A DNA stretch of 33,643 bases, taken from NCBI GenBank assembly GCA_964613385.1, contig CAZTGZ010000024.1:1-33643 (forward strand), given 5' to 3'. This document shows, one piece after another, positions 1-9,106 of this stretch. The translations under genes and the position numbers were made by a program. Within the stretch, counting starts at the first letter, position 1. Each line of letters starts with the position of its first letter. The notes under the pieces were generated by a model that worked only from the letters and a program-made list of their open reading frames with translations, had not been told where the DNA came from and ran no database searches. The DNA comes from CAZTGZ01 sp964613385. Lineage in GTDB: Bacteria > Bacteroidota > Bacteroidia > NS11-12g > UBA9320.

Positions 1-400
1 CTTTTTAAAATTAATACTCCAATTTTAAATTGTCTAAAAAAACCAGCCACTTACCCTGTAATACTCACTGGTTGTTGGCTAAAAGTATAAAGTTGCCAAG
101 TTAATATTTTGCCTTGTATCAGGCAATAGTTTGATGTAAGGAATTAGCATAGTAGCAGACACCATTCTGTCCCAGGAACAAAGCAAAGGATGAGATAGGA
201 AAAATAGAATATTAAAGCTTAATACAATCAGTTAACATAATCGTCACAATGCATCAAACCAGCCACAAGAAGCCAACCCACAAGCGGTGCCTCATTTTTG
301 CGACAAAGCCGCAGTTCCGGAACATCGTAATTTAAACCACAACCCACAGGTAATAGACGAAGGCGAACTTCCATCCAACCCCAAGCAATTGCCAACTATT
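1..400. other. Intergenic stretch at the window edge
   Basis: No certain gene is visible in these 400 bases downstream of the histidine kinase. Positions 1-240 are AT-rich. They contain one short hairpin (TTGCCT at 109-114 and AGGCAA at 121-126, 6-nt loop) with no T-run on either side, so it is not a convincing terminator. Positions about 240-400 are visibly richer in G and C and hold a short minus-strand open frame, listed separately. Confidence 0.6.
228..374 (-). other. Short open reading frame of unknown status (48 codons)
   Basis: A minus-strand frame runs from an ATG at 372-374 to TGA at 228-230 and would encode 48 residues with a basic, Leu-rich start, three cysteines and a hydrophobic stretch near the C terminus. 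The same frame stays open upstream of the ATG for 8 more codons to a TAG just past the end of the kinase gene. The local base composition is richer in GC than the flanking DNA. I cannot assign a family. It could be a small protein, the end of a decayed gene, or part of a dispersed intergenic repeat. Treat it as unproven. Confidence 0.2.
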
Positions 401-2131
401 TTACACATTGGCCACGTTCAATTCGATCCGAAATGTGCTACCTGATCCGAACTCGCTCTCAACCCAGATCCTGCCGCTCTGAGCTTCCATAAACTCCTTG
501 CTGATGGCCAATCCCAGTCCCGTACCTTCTTTTTTGGTACCCGGAATACGGAAATATCGATCAAATATCTTGTCCTTGTACTGCGGTGCAATGCCCTGCC
601 CGGTGTCCCGAACCGCTATTTGTAATTTGCCGTTCACGGGTTCTATGCTCAGAAAAACAATTGAATTTTCATACGAATATCGAATGGCATTGGAAATTAA
701 ATTGGTCAAAACCCAAGCGGTTTTCTCATTGTCCGCGAGAACATTATACGCTATTTCTGGACTACTTACCTTGAATTGTATATGCTTTTGCTCTGCCTGT
801 GTTTTGTTGGCATTCATCGCATACATCAGTATTTCCATAGGATTACATGGCAAAATGGAAAGTTGAATATTGCCGCTTTCAACCTGAGTCATGTTCAACA
901 ATTCGCCGGTAATTTTGAGCAGCCTCCCGGCATCATCCTTTATGCTCTCAATCAAATTTCTCTGCTCATCGTTCAATGCACCAATCTGTTCATTTTCCAA
1001 TAATTGAATACTCATCTTAATGGAAGAAATGGGTGTTTTAAACTCGTGAGAAACGGTGGCGATGAAATTGGTCTTGGCAAAATCCAGTTCCTTATAACTC
1101 GTTACATTTCTTAAAAATATAACATGCCCAACCAGCATGGAATCTGTTTCGCCGGTAGGTACGATGGAAATATGTATGGTTTCTTTTTCAAAATAACTCT
1201 CTTTGTTCTCGTTATATATTTTAATCGTTGTCGATTTGGAAGACTTAGGTATTTCCCGGTTGATTAAATCCTGAATAAGGGTCCGAATCAGGTCATTCCC
1301 GACAGATAGTTCCAGGGCCTTTTTCCCGATCAGTTCACTTTGGCTTAACCCGGAAATTTTAATGGCCTCCTCATTGGCAAAAATCACTTTTAAATGCTGG
1401 TCGAGCCCGATAACCGGATCGTGCATTTTGTTGATGAGCGTTTCGATTCGTTTTTTCTCCATCATCAACTTTGCCAGGTTGCTGTCGTTGTATTCTTCCA
1501 GCTTTTCCGCCATGGTGTTGAAGGAACTCGCCAATTGCTCAAACTCACCTTTTCCCGTAAAATGGACCCTCTCCGAGTAGTTTTTATCCGCAATCTGCTT
1601 AATACTTTTGGTCAGTTCCTGTATCGGATTGGCTATGTTGGAAGGAAGATTAATCAACAGAATGAATGCAATCACAAAACACAGTGTACCGGTTATTGCG
1701 ATCCAAAATACTGCCTTATCCGCAGTGGCTTTGGCAACTTCACTTTTCGTCTGAATGGCTTTCATATTCATGTCCATCAGTTGATATATTTCTTTGCTGA
1801 TCGCAGTCTTCAGATGTATGGCACCGACATTTAATTTATAGGTCTCAAATTTGTTGCGTATCTTTTTGGTGATTTCAGGTTCACCAATTTCGGTGAGGTT
1901 TTGCTCTTGTTTTTTCAGATTGGATTCAAACGCCAACATGGATTGATCTGTGCTGTCCTCCAGGGCAATGAGCATGTTTCTGCTGTACTCCAACGAAATA
2001 TAATTGTCCTGTAAAATGTTCTCGGTATCTGATTTCAATTCAATCATATACCTGGCTCCGACACCACTTAAAAAAATGATCAACAAGAAGAGAAGTCCAA
2101 CGCCTAGGTTAAGTTTCGTTTTTATTTTCAT
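401..2131 (-). CDS. Membrane sensor histidine kinase (HAMP-PAS-HisKA-HATPase) of the kdp locus
   Basis: A 576-residue two-component kinase of the inner membrane. A first membrane helix lies near residues 9-27. An extracytoplasmic loop of about 115 residues follows, then a second helix near 142-162, a HAMP segment, and a PAS-like domain from about 228. The HisKA motif SHEFKTP has the phospho-acceptor His362. The ATPase domain shows an N box (NAIRYS, Asn481), a G1 box (DTGQGIA, 509-515) and a G2 box (GTGLGLA). The ATG directly abuts the stop of the upstream kdpD (TAAATG), so the two are likely translated together. Its C-terminal half corresponds to the kinase part that is fused to KdpD in enterobacteria. 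Its likely partner is the NtrC-type regulator at 9508-10851, because no OmpR-type KdpE is present. The pairing is an inference from position. Confidence 0.9.
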   Translation of the reverse strand: MKIKTKLNLGVGLLFLLIIFLSGVGARYMIELKSDTENILQDNYISLEYSRNMLIALEDSTDQSMLAFESNLKKQEQNLTEIGEPEITKKIRNKFETYKLNVGAIHLKTAISKEIYQLMDMNMKAIQTKSEVAKATADKAVFWIAITGTLCFVIAFILLINLPSNIANPIQELTKSIKQIADKNYSERVHFTGKGEFEQLASSFNTMAEKLEEYNDSNLAKLMMEKKRIETLINKMHDPVIGLDQHLKVIFANEEAIKISGLSQSELIGKKALELSVGNDLIRTLIQDLINREIPKSSKSTTIKIYNENKESYFEKETIHISIVPTGETDSMLVGHVIFLRNVTSYKELDFAKTNFIATVSHEFKTPISSIKMSIQLLENEQIGALNDEQRNLIESIKDDAGRLLKITGELLNMTQVESGNIQLSILPCNPMEILMYAMNANKTQAEQKHIQFKVSSPEIAYNVLADNEKTAWVLTNLISNAIRYSYENSIVFLSIEPVNGKLQIAVRDTGQGIAPQYKDKIFDRYFRIPGTKKEGTGLGLAISKEFMEAQSGRIWVESEFGSGSTFRIELNVANV

Positions 2132-3256
2132 TTAAGATAATATCACCAAATCAATATTGCTGCTGGATAATTTTTTAAGTAATTCATTAAAAACATTCGT
2201 GGCTAAAATAATCCTCAATAAATTCAGATGGGGCTTGCCAACGCATATCGTCGTTATTTTTCTTTCTCCCGCCTGTTCGATAATCGCTCTCGAAACAGTT
2301 GAGCTTTCCACTTTAATGATCTCCGCACCCAACTCAGTGGCCAGTTTAAAATTATTGATCAGATGTCGTTGCTTTACCAGGGATATTTTATCGGAATTTT
2401 CTTTGGGTGTTTGCACATACAAGACATACCATTTGCTGTGGTAATAATTGGCTAGGCGCGCAGTTTTTCGAATAACGTTTTTTGCGGTTCTCTCATTGCT
2501 GCTGATGCAGGCCATAAAGCGTTCATGTTTCAGCGAGTTTGGTTTGGTTACTTCCGATTCCACTTTCCTTTCAACCTGTGAAGCTACTTCTTTCAATGCC
2601 AGTTCCCGGAGTTGCAGAATATGGTCGCTCTTAAAGAAGTTCTGAAGTGCGGTTTCAATTTTCGCTTCTTCATAAATTTTACCCTCTTTTAACCGGGAAA
2701 TGAGTTCCTCTGCCGTTAAGTCGATATTCACAACTTCATCGGCCTGAGCCAGCAGGCTATCCGGCACTCTCTCTTTCACTTCAACACCTGTAATGTCCTT
2801 AATTTCCTCATTCAGGCTCTCAATGTGCTGAATATTTACCGCAGAAATCACATTGATTCCGGCCGACAAAATATCCAATACATCCTGCCAGCGTTTCTCA
2901 TTTTTGCTTCCTTCTATATTGGTATGTGCCAATTCATCCACAATAACTACTTCCGGCCGAAGGTTAATGATGGCCTGAACATCCATTTCTTCCAGCTCTT
3001 TCCCTTTATAGAATAGTTTTCTTCTCGGAATAATCGGCAATCCCTCGAGAAGGTCATGTGTTTCTTTGCGATTATGGGTCTCAATAAACCCGATTTTGAC
3101 ATCGATTCCATTTTTTAACAAGGTCCTGGCTTCCTGTAACATGCGATACGTTTTGCCCACACCCGCACTCATGCCTATATAGACCTTAAATTTTCCGCGT
3201 CTCGATTTTTTAATCAAATCGAGAAAATGCTGTACCGTTTTATCCTTATCGCTCAT
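2132..3256 (-). CDS. kdpD: KdpD sensor protein, N-terminal cytoplasmic part only
   Basis: A 374-residue protein matching the N-terminal half of KdpD. It has a Walker A motif GMSAGVGKT (residues 28-36) and a Walker B-like VIVDELAHTN (104-113), both hallmarks of the KdpD sensor domain. A universal-stress-protein-like domain begins near residue 248. No membrane helices, DUF4118 segment or kinase domains are present; E. coli KdpD is about 890 residues, so this is a stand-alone sensor. It starts directly after the porin stop codon (TAAATG) and abuts the separate kinase downstream. In some bacteria the USP domain of KdpD binds cyclic di-AMP; whether that holds here cannot be read from the sequence. 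It presumably modulates the neighbouring kinase in response to potassium status. Confidence 0.93.
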   Translation of the reverse strand: MSDKDKTVQHFLDLIKKSRRGKFKVYIGMSAGVGKTYRMLQEARTLLKNGIDVKIGFIETHNRKETHDLLEGLPIIPRRKLFYKGKELEEMDVQAIINLRPEVVIVDELAHTNIEGSKNEKRWQDVLDILSAGINVISAVNIQHIESLNEEIKDITGVEVKERVPDSLLAQADEVVNIDLTAEELISRLKEGKIYEEAKIETALQNFFKSDHILQLRELALKEVASQVERKVESEVTKPNSLKHERFMACISSNERTAKNVIRKTARLANYYHSKWYVLYVQTPKENSDKISLVKQRHLINNFKLATELGAEIIKVESSTVSRAIIEQAGERKITTICVGKPHLNLLRIILATNVFNELLKKLSSSNIDLVILS

Positions 3257-4333
3257 TTAAAATGATATCGCCAATGACGATGAAATACAGAGGTTATGAT
3301 GACTTTTTTCGCCATTTTGTATAAAAAGCTTGTCTTCGCTGGCAAACCCTCTGCCCTCTATCCTCCATAAGGCATTGTCTGAAATCTTGCGATCTATGTT
3401 CAGCGAATATCCATATGCATGGAAACCTCTGTTCACATCTGTGGCGATGATGACTCCATTTGCATCGCTGTAATATTCCCCGCGAATGGCCATGCTGAGA
3501 TTCTTGCCGGAACTATACTTCAAAATAAAAACCGGAGAATACCAGAGGTCATATGCATTCATACCCTCTGCTTTTTGTTGCATTCCATTGTCAAAACCCA
3601 GAATCAGTCCCAAACTATTGCTCAGTTGAAACTGACCATAGAAATTATGAAAATACCTCATTTTTACGGTACTATCCGGCGTATCGCTTCCAACAAAGGA
3701 ACTGCTGTTTAAGGTAACTTTGGCATTCGGTTTAAATGTAACCTGATGGCCAAAAGAAACTGAATTATTGCCGGGCAACCGCTGAATTCGCTGCCAATCA
3801 TTCAGAAGCAATCCGACGAGCAGCCACTTTTCATTTTTACTAGTTAACGACAATTTCAACCCGCTTTCGTAGTATGGTGAGTTGTCGGCGAGCATGCTGC
3901 GGGTCAAAGTCCAGCAGTCCTTGCCAATGGCACTTTCAAACCCGATATGCGAAGGAAACACTCCCGCATCTATCCATAAATTTCTGGATTTGGCAATTTT
4001 TACTCCGGCATTGGCTTCAAATATATTTTTCAATACGCCGGGTTCCGCCGATAGATTCGCATTGGAATAGGTTCCTGCCATTAGAGCCAGATTCGCCCTT
4101 GTGCGCTCTGTTTGGTAAGAGGCTTTAACAAATCCCAGGTTCAAATTGAATTCATTATGTCGGTTGTAAGAATAGATATATCCCGACCGGTTGTGATCCA
4201 GGGGCCTGGCAAAGTCATAGACATAGTAAGTCTCTATATAACCGCTGTAAGTTACCGGATTTTTGAGGCTATCGGTTTGAGCCTGGGCGAGCGCGCCTCC
4301 TAAAAGAAATATAAAAAGGATTGACTTTTTCAT
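3257..4333 (-). CDS. Outer-membrane beta-barrel porin encoded in the kdp operon
   Basis: A 358-residue protein with a Sec signal peptide (hydrophobic residues 4-15, likely cleavage after ALAQA near residue 18). It then shows alternating aromatic/hydrophobic strands typical of a beta barrel and a C-terminal phenylalanine (ending LAISF), as in many outer-membrane proteins. It resembles the OmpL-like 'beta-barrel porin-2' proteins of Bacteroidota. Its ATG overlaps the kdpC stop by 4 bp (ATGA) and its stop touches the kdpD start, so it sits in the middle of the operon. A role in letting potassium cross the outer membrane is an inference from this position. Substrate and family name are not certain. 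Confidence 0.85.
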   Translation of the reverse strand: MKKSILFIFLLGGALAQAQTDSLKNPVTYSGYIETYYVYDFARPLDHNRSGYIYSYNRHNEFNLNLGFVKASYQTERTRANLALMAGTYSNANLSAEPGVLKNIFEANAGVKIAKSRNLWIDAGVFPSHIGFESAIGKDCWTLTRSMLADNSPYYESGLKLSLTSKNEKWLLVGLLLNDWQRIQRLPGNNSVSFGHQVTFKPNAKVTLNSSSFVGSDTPDSTVKMRYFHNFYGQFQLSNSLGLILGFDNGMQQKAEGMNAYDLWYSPVFILKYSSGKNLSMAIRGEYYSDANGVIIATDVNRGFHAYGYSLNIDRKISDNALWRIEGRGFASEDKLFIQNGEKSHHNLCISSSLAISF

Positions 4334-4887
4334 TTTGATTTTGTTATACGATCTAATTCTAAGTTTAATTTAAGCACATTAATTTTCTCAGTTCCAAAAA
4401 GCCCGAATAAGGGACTTTCTGTTTGTTTCACGATCAATTGCTGAAGGGTCTCTTCCGGAACATTCCTCATTTTTGAAATTCTGGGGATCTGCACTTTGGC
4501 AGCCTGAACCGAGATATGCGGATCCAGACCGCTTCCGCTGGCCGTGACCAATTCTGAAGGAATTTCTTCCTTTTCAATTCCGGGATTATGCACTAAAAAA
4601 GTGTCGATTCTTGCCTGTACCTCCATTAAATAGTCAGGATTTGTGGGACCTTTATTGCTGCCTCCGGAGCCTGCCGCATTGTATGAAACGGCTGAAGGAC
4701 GAGACCAAAAATATGCATCACTGGTAAATGATTGTCCAACATTTTGATAATATCCTTCAGTTTTGGAAAACGACCATCGCTCAGGTACAAATTTAGAAAT
4801 ACCCAATATGGTTATCATATAAATCCCGCCAAAGAAGACAAGAAATAATAAAGTTAGTCTAATGGAAATTAATATATTGTTTTTCAT
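4330..4887 (-). CDS. kdpC: K+-transporting ATPase subunit C
   Basis: A 185-residue KdpC, close to the usual family length. It has one N-terminal membrane helix (about residues 8-29) and a periplasmic domain. Family signatures are present: the YFWSRPSAV stretch, a Gly/Ser/Asn-rich SGGSNKGPTNP segment, and TASGSGLDPHIS. KdpC binds the KdpFABC complex in the inner membrane and is needed for assembly and high-affinity transport. It begins 6 bp after the kdpB stop and overlaps the start of the porin gene by 4 bp, which suggests translational coupling. Confidence 0.97.
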   Translation of the reverse strand: MKNNILISIRLTLLFLVFFGGIYMITILGISKFVPERWSFSKTEGYYQNVGQSFTSDAYFWSRPSAVSYNAAGSGGSNKGPTNPDYLMEVQARIDTFLVHNPGIEKEEIPSELVTASGSGLDPHISVQAAKVQIPRISKMRNVPEETLQQLIVKQTESPLFGLFGTEKINVLKLNLELDRITKSK

Positions 4888-4893
4888 GATTGT

Positions 4894-6903
4894 TTAAATA
4901 AAAAGTGAAACGAACAGGTCGATGGCTTTAATTCCGACAAATGGTACCAGGACACCTCCCAATCCGTAAATGAGCAGGTTTCTTCTCAATAGGGCGCTGG
5001 CTCCAATGGGTTTATAGGAAACCCCTTTGAGCGCGAGGGGAATGAGAAATGGTATGATGATGGCGTTGAAAATAACCGCCGATAAAATGGCACTTTCCGG
5101 ACTATTTAAATTCATAATATTTAATCCCTGCAGCGATGGTATGGCAACAATGAATAAGGCCGGAATGATGGCGAAATACTTGGCCACATCATTGGCAATA
5201 CTGAAAGTTGTCAATGTTCCCCTGGTCATCAGAAGTTGTTTCCCGATCTCCACGATTTCAATCAACTTTGTCGGATCATTATCTAAATCCACCATATTGC
5301 CGGCCTCTTTGGCAGCCTGAGTACCGCTGTTCATCGCTACTCCCACGTCGGCCTGCGCCAATGCCGGCGCATCGTTGGTACCATCTCCCATCATGGCTAC
5401 CAATCGGCCTTCTCCCTGCTCTTTTTTGATATAGTTCATTTTATCCTCGGGCTTAGCCTCAGCGATATAGTCATCGACTCCGGCTTTTTCGGCAATGAAT
5501 TTTGCGGTTAAAGGGTTATCTCCGGTTACCATCACGGTTTTGATTCCCATTTTGCGGAGTCGCTCGAATCGCTCGCGGATTCCGGGTTTTATGATATCCT
5601 GAAGTTCAATAACCCCGATTACCCGGTCATTTTCAGCCACCACCAGAGGGGTTCCACCCAGACTTGAAATCTGATTTACTTTTTCTGCGGTTTCCGTTGG
5701 GAATATATTGCCCGCCTTTTCACATCGCTCCCTGATCGCATCGGCAGCGCCTTTTAAAATACGGATGTTCTCATATTCTATACCGGAGCATCTTGTTTCA
5801 GCTGTAAATTTGATGTAACGGGCGTCTTTTATCCTGTAGTTAGCCGGATTTACCTTCGCCAATTCGATGATGGATTTACCTTCCGGGGTATCGTCAGCCA
5901 AGGAACTCAGAACTACCGCTTTCAGGAAATCCTTTTCATCCACTCCATGGGAGGGATAAAATTGGGTAGCCTTTCTATTTCCTATGGTGATGGTTCCGGT
6001 CTTATCCAGTAGCAACACATCGATATCTCCGGCAGTCTCCACGGCTTTTCCGCTTTTAGTGATCACATTGGCCCGCAAGGCCCGATCCATGCCCGCAATT
6101 CCGATAGCCGAAAGCAGTCCCCCAATGGTAGTCGGAATCAGGCAAACGAACAGGGAAATAAACGATGCGATGGTAATCGGTGTATTTGCATAATCTGCAA
6201 AGGGCTTTAATGTAACCGTAACAATAATGAAGACCAGGGTGAATCCGGCCAGCAAAATGGTCAGGGCAATTTCATTGGGGGTCTTCTGGCGACTGGCTCC
6301 TTCTACGAGTGCAATCATTTTATCCAGGAAACTCTCTCCCTGTCCGGAAGTAACTTTAACGGTTATTCGGTCTGAGAGTATCTTGGTTCCGCCTGTTACA
6401 GAGCTTTTGTCTCCACCTGCTTCGCGGATCACCGGCGCAGATTCACCGGTAATGGCACTTTCATCAATGGTTGCCAATCCTTCTACTATCTCACCGTCAG
6501 CGGGAATAATATCCCCGGCTGAACAAACAACCATATCCCCTTTTTTGAGATTTGCGGATGAAATGATCTGCCCGTTGCTCAATTTAGCCGGAGTTTCTTC
6601 CCGGGTTTTTCGCAAGCTTTGCGCCTGTGCCTTTCCGCGTGCTTCAGCTATGGCCTCGGCAAAATTAGCGAATACCAGGGTAAATAATAATATCAGAAAA
6701 ACTGTGAAATTATAGGCAAAACTCCCCTGACTTTGCTCACCTATTAAAATCCATATGGAAACACAAAACATAATGAAAGTCCCCAATTCAACGGTAAACA
6801 TAACCGGGTTGCGAACCAGGGTTTTCGGATTCAGTTTTATAAAGGACTGTCTTAGGGCCTCTTTCATCAGGCTCCTTTGAAATATGGAATTACTTTGATT
6901 CAT
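4894..6903 (-). CDS. kdpB: K+-transporting P-type ATPase subunit B
   Basis: A 669-residue P-type ATPase and the energy-coupling subunit of the KdpFABC potassium pump. The actuator motif TGES lies at residues 152-155. Its serine, Ser155, matches the position that is inhibited by phosphorylation in E. coli KdpB. The phosphorylation site DKTGT starts at Asp300. A membrane-helix IPTTIGG motif is near 256-262, and the hinge motif GDGTNDAPA is present. No key residue is missing. The gene lies between kdpA (7 bp upstream) and kdpC (6 bp downstream). The ATG context at 6901-6903 gives a protein of normal length. Confidence 0.98.
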   Translation of the reverse strand: MNQSNSIFQRSLMKEALRQSFIKLNPKTLVRNPVMFTVELGTFIMFCVSIWILIGEQSQGSFAYNFTVFLILLFTLVFANFAEAIAEARGKAQAQSLRKTREETPAKLSNGQIISSANLKKGDMVVCSAGDIIPADGEIVEGLATIDESAITGESAPVIREAGGDKSSVTGGTKILSDRITVKVTSGQGESFLDKMIALVEGASRQKTPNEIALTILLAGFTLVFIIVTVTLKPFADYANTPITIASFISLFVCLIPTTIGGLLSAIGIAGMDRALRANVITKSGKAVETAGDIDVLLLDKTGTITIGNRKATQFYPSHGVDEKDFLKAVVLSSLADDTPEGKSIIELAKVNPANYRIKDARYIKFTAETRCSGIEYENIRILKGAADAIRERCEKAGNIFPTETAEKVNQISSLGGTPLVVAENDRVIGVIELQDIIKPGIRERFERLRKMGIKTVMVTGDNPLTAKFIAEKAGVDDYIAEAKPEDKMNYIKKEQGEGRLVAMMGDGTNDAPALAQADVGVAMNSGTQAAKEAGNMVDLDNDPTKLIEIVEIGKQLLMTRGTLTTFSIANDVAKYFAIIPALFIVAIPSLQGLNIMNLNSPESAILSAVIFNAIIIPFLIPLALKGVSYKPIGASALLRRNLLIYGLGGVLVPFVGIKAIDLFVSLFI

Positions 6904-6910
6904 GGTCGTC

Positions 6911-8614
6911 TTATTTAATCAATGAAAAATACTCGGCTATTGGACCTAGCGTTAATGCAGGGAAAAACGCCAGAGCCGCAACGATAAAAATTACAGCAAA
7001 TACCATTAGACCGAATGTGGATGTGTCTGTGCGCAACGTTCCATTACTTTCAGGTATGAATTTTTTGCTTGCCAGCAAGCCGGCTATAGCCACCGGACCA
7101 ATAATGGGAAGGTAACGCGCCAACAGCATGATGATACCGCAGGAAATATTCCAGAACGGTGTATTGTCTCCCAATCCTTCAAAACCACTTCCGTTATTTG
7201 CGCTGGAAGAACTGAACTCATAAAGCATTTCACTAAATCCATGATAACCGGGATTGGCCAGCCAACCGGCATATTCCGTCGGGTTAGCGGCGTATATATA
7301 GCTGGAAATGGCCGTTCCTGTCAAGATAAGAAAGGGATGCAGCAGGGCGATGATCATCGCAATTTTCATTTCTCTGGCTTCGATCTTTTTACCCAGAAAT
7401 TCCGGAGTTCTTCCCACCATTAAGCCACTGATAAAAACAGTCAGAATGATAAATATGTAAAAATTCAGAAACCCAACACCCACTCCGCCATAGAAACAAT
7501 TAATCATCATACCCAACATGGTAAACATGCCCGTAAGCGGAGTTGAACTATCGTGCATGGAATTCACGGAACCATTGCTCGTGCAGGTGGTATTTACCGC
7601 CCAATAGGCCGAGGCAGCCGGGCCAAAGCGTATTTCCTTGCCTTCCATACTGCCCATTTCTTGCTGTATCCCCATTCGTGAAATGGATTCATTTCCGTTC
7701 ATTTCATAGTAAATGGATGGCAATACCAGCAACATAAAACCAACGGTCATAACCCCAAATATTGTCCAGGCTAACTTCCTTCTTTTGAGTACATACCCCA
7801 TCGCAAAAATCATGGCTATGGGTATCAGAAATATCGAAATGGTTTCAACTATATTGGTCAGATAGCTGGGGTTTTCCATTGGATTGGCTGAATTTGGACC
7901 ATAGAATCCTCCTCCGTTAGTGCCCAATTGTTTGATCGCGACAAAAGCCGCAACCGGACCCCGGCTCACCTGTTGTTCCTGCCCTTCTAAGGTAGTCACG
8001 GTATCCTTTCCCTCTAAAGTCATGGGTGTTCCGTTAAAAACCAATAAAGTAGCAACAATCAGTGCCAAAGGAAATAAAATACGTGTGCAGCTTCGGATTA
8101 ACAGCGAATAGAAATTACCGAGCTTTTCACTGCCTTTAGAGCGCATTGCCCTGAAAACCACCGCACATATGGCAATACCCGTTCCCGCACTGATAAATTG
8201 CCAGAGCATTAGGATAATTTGTCCCAAATAAGACAGTGCTGTTTCTCCTGAATAATGCTGAAGATTCGTATTGGTTACAAAGCTGACGGACGTATTAAAG
8301 GCCAAATCAGCGCTCATGGAAGGGTTGCCATCAGGATTCAGCGGCAGCCATCCCATGTTAGTTAAAACCAACATTGATACAATAAACCAGATCAGATTAA
8401 TGGTCAACAAGGCCTTTAAATGCTGTTTCCAGTTCATCTCCACCGAATCGTCCACTCGTCCCAACTTTAAAAACAACTTGTCTATTCCATTAAATAATTT
8501 GTCGGCCCAGGTACTTTCATAGCTAAATACCTTACCGATATATCTACCCAACGGAATGGCCAGCGCCACTACGGCAACATACATAAGGATTACTCCCAAA
8601 ATTTCAGTATTCAT
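6911..8614 (-). CDS. kdpA: K+-transporting ATPase subunit A (channel-like subunit)
   Basis: A 567-residue polytopic inner-membrane protein with about ten hydrophobic segments. It carries the four selectivity-filter repeats of KdpA: TNTNLQHYSGE (114-124), GTNGGGFYG (221-229), CTSNGSVNSMH (334-344) and NNGSGFEGLG (463-472). KdpA belongs to the superfamily of K+ transporters and selects and carries potassium while KdpB hydrolyses ATP. It follows the tiny kdpF gene by 4 bp and is followed by kdpB after 7 bp. All expected functional segments are present. Confidence 0.98.
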   Translation of the reverse strand: MNTEILGVILMYVAVVALAIPLGRYIGKVFSYESTWADKLFNGIDKLFLKLGRVDDSVEMNWKQHLKALLTINLIWFIVSMLVLTNMGWLPLNPDGNPSMSADLAFNTSVSFVTNTNLQHYSGETALSYLGQIILMLWQFISAGTGIAICAVVFRAMRSKGSEKLGNFYSLLIRSCTRILFPLALIVATLLVFNGTPMTLEGKDTVTTLEGQEQQVSRGPVAAFVAIKQLGTNGGGFYGPNSANPMENPSYLTNIVETISIFLIPIAMIFAMGYVLKRRKLAWTIFGVMTVGFMLLVLPSIYYEMNGNESISRMGIQQEMGSMEGKEIRFGPAASAYWAVNTTCTSNGSVNSMHDSSTPLTGMFTMLGMMINCFYGGVGVGFLNFYIFIILTVFISGLMVGRTPEFLGKKIEAREMKIAMIIALLHPFLILTGTAISSYIYAANPTEYAGWLANPGYHGFSEMLYEFSSSSANNGSGFEGLGDNTPFWNISCGIIMLLARYLPIIGPVAIAGLLASKKFIPESNGTLRTDTSTFGLMVFAVIFIVAALAFFPALTLGPIAEYFSLIK

Positions 8615-8618
8615 AGGA

Positions 8619-8696
8619 TTAAAATTTTTCAGGTTTCAGTAAGACATAGATGATGTAGCAAAATGCCAGACATGCCAGGATAAAAAGTATATTCAT
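8619..8696 (-). CDS. kdpF: KdpF, 25-residue single-helix subunit
   Basis: A very short gene found by reading the gap before kdpA. It runs from ATG at 8694-8696 to TAA at 8619-8621 and encodes 25 residues: a single hydrophobic helix followed by the polar tail YVLLKPEKF. This size, topology and the basic/acidic/Phe ending match KdpF, which stabilises the KdpABC complex. Its position directly upstream of kdpA in the same direction is the canonical kdpFABC order. It begins 7 bp after the stop of the preceding small gene. Confidence 0.9.
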   Translation of the reverse strand: MNILFILACLAFCYIIYVLLKPEKF

Positions 8697-8703
8697 GATA
8701 TTA

Positions 8704-9036
8704 TCAGATTGGTGTTTCGATGAGTACTTTGATATAAGGCAGTCGAAGACTTTCAGGAATCTGTTTCAAATGCCTGTTCAATTCGGATACCCCAAGTTTT
8801 ATGGAAAGGGTATAAAGAAATTCATTTTCTATGGCGTTATTCATATACAATTGTTTCTTTTGATATATTCCGTCTATCTTTTTTAATAACTCAATTCCCT
8901 CTTTATCCCAAAAACATTTTGCGCATTCATCCCCTAAATGGTTGAGTACTTTGTATATCACAAATTTGTCATTCTCGGGAATCCGGGGGAAATTTTCCGG
9001 AAACGCGGTCTTCAATTGTTCAACAAATGCGTTCAT
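8704..9036 (-). CDS. Hypothetical 110-residue protein at the head of the kdp operon
   Basis: A soluble protein of 110 residues without signal peptide or membrane helix. It contains a CAKC pair (residues 38-41) and is rich in predicted helix. I do not firmly recognise it; it may belong to one of the small uncharacterised DUF families of Bacteroidota. It is the first gene after the 471-bp control region, its stop lies 7 bp before kdpF, and all downstream kdp genes follow on the same strand, so it is almost certainly cotranscribed with the pump. A regulatory or adaptor role is possible, but nothing in the sequence proves one. Confidence 0.75.
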   Translation of the reverse strand: MNAFVEQLKTAFPENFPRIPENDKFVIYKVLNHLGDECAKCFWDKEGIELLKKIDGIYQKKQLYMNNAIENEFLYTLSIKLGVSELNRHLKQIPESLRLPYIKVLIETPI

Positions 9037-9106
9037 ATATTTTCAAAAAAATCAATGGATTTAAACATTAATAAATAAATCAGAACTCCTATTAAAAACA
9101 TTAATA

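Noticed and set aside
109..126. Hairpin TTGCCT/AGGCAA as terminator of the kdp operon
   Set aside because: The stem is only 6 bp, has no T-run on the minus strand and lies almost 280 bp past the kinase stop.
314..323. GTTCCGGAAC palindrome as an operator or tRNA T-arm
   Set aside because: A 10-bp palindrome is short, stands alone, and no tRNA fold surrounds it.
498..866. Plus-strand open frames opposite the histidine kinase
   Set aside because: They lie antisense to a gene with clear kinase motifs and show no domain of their own.
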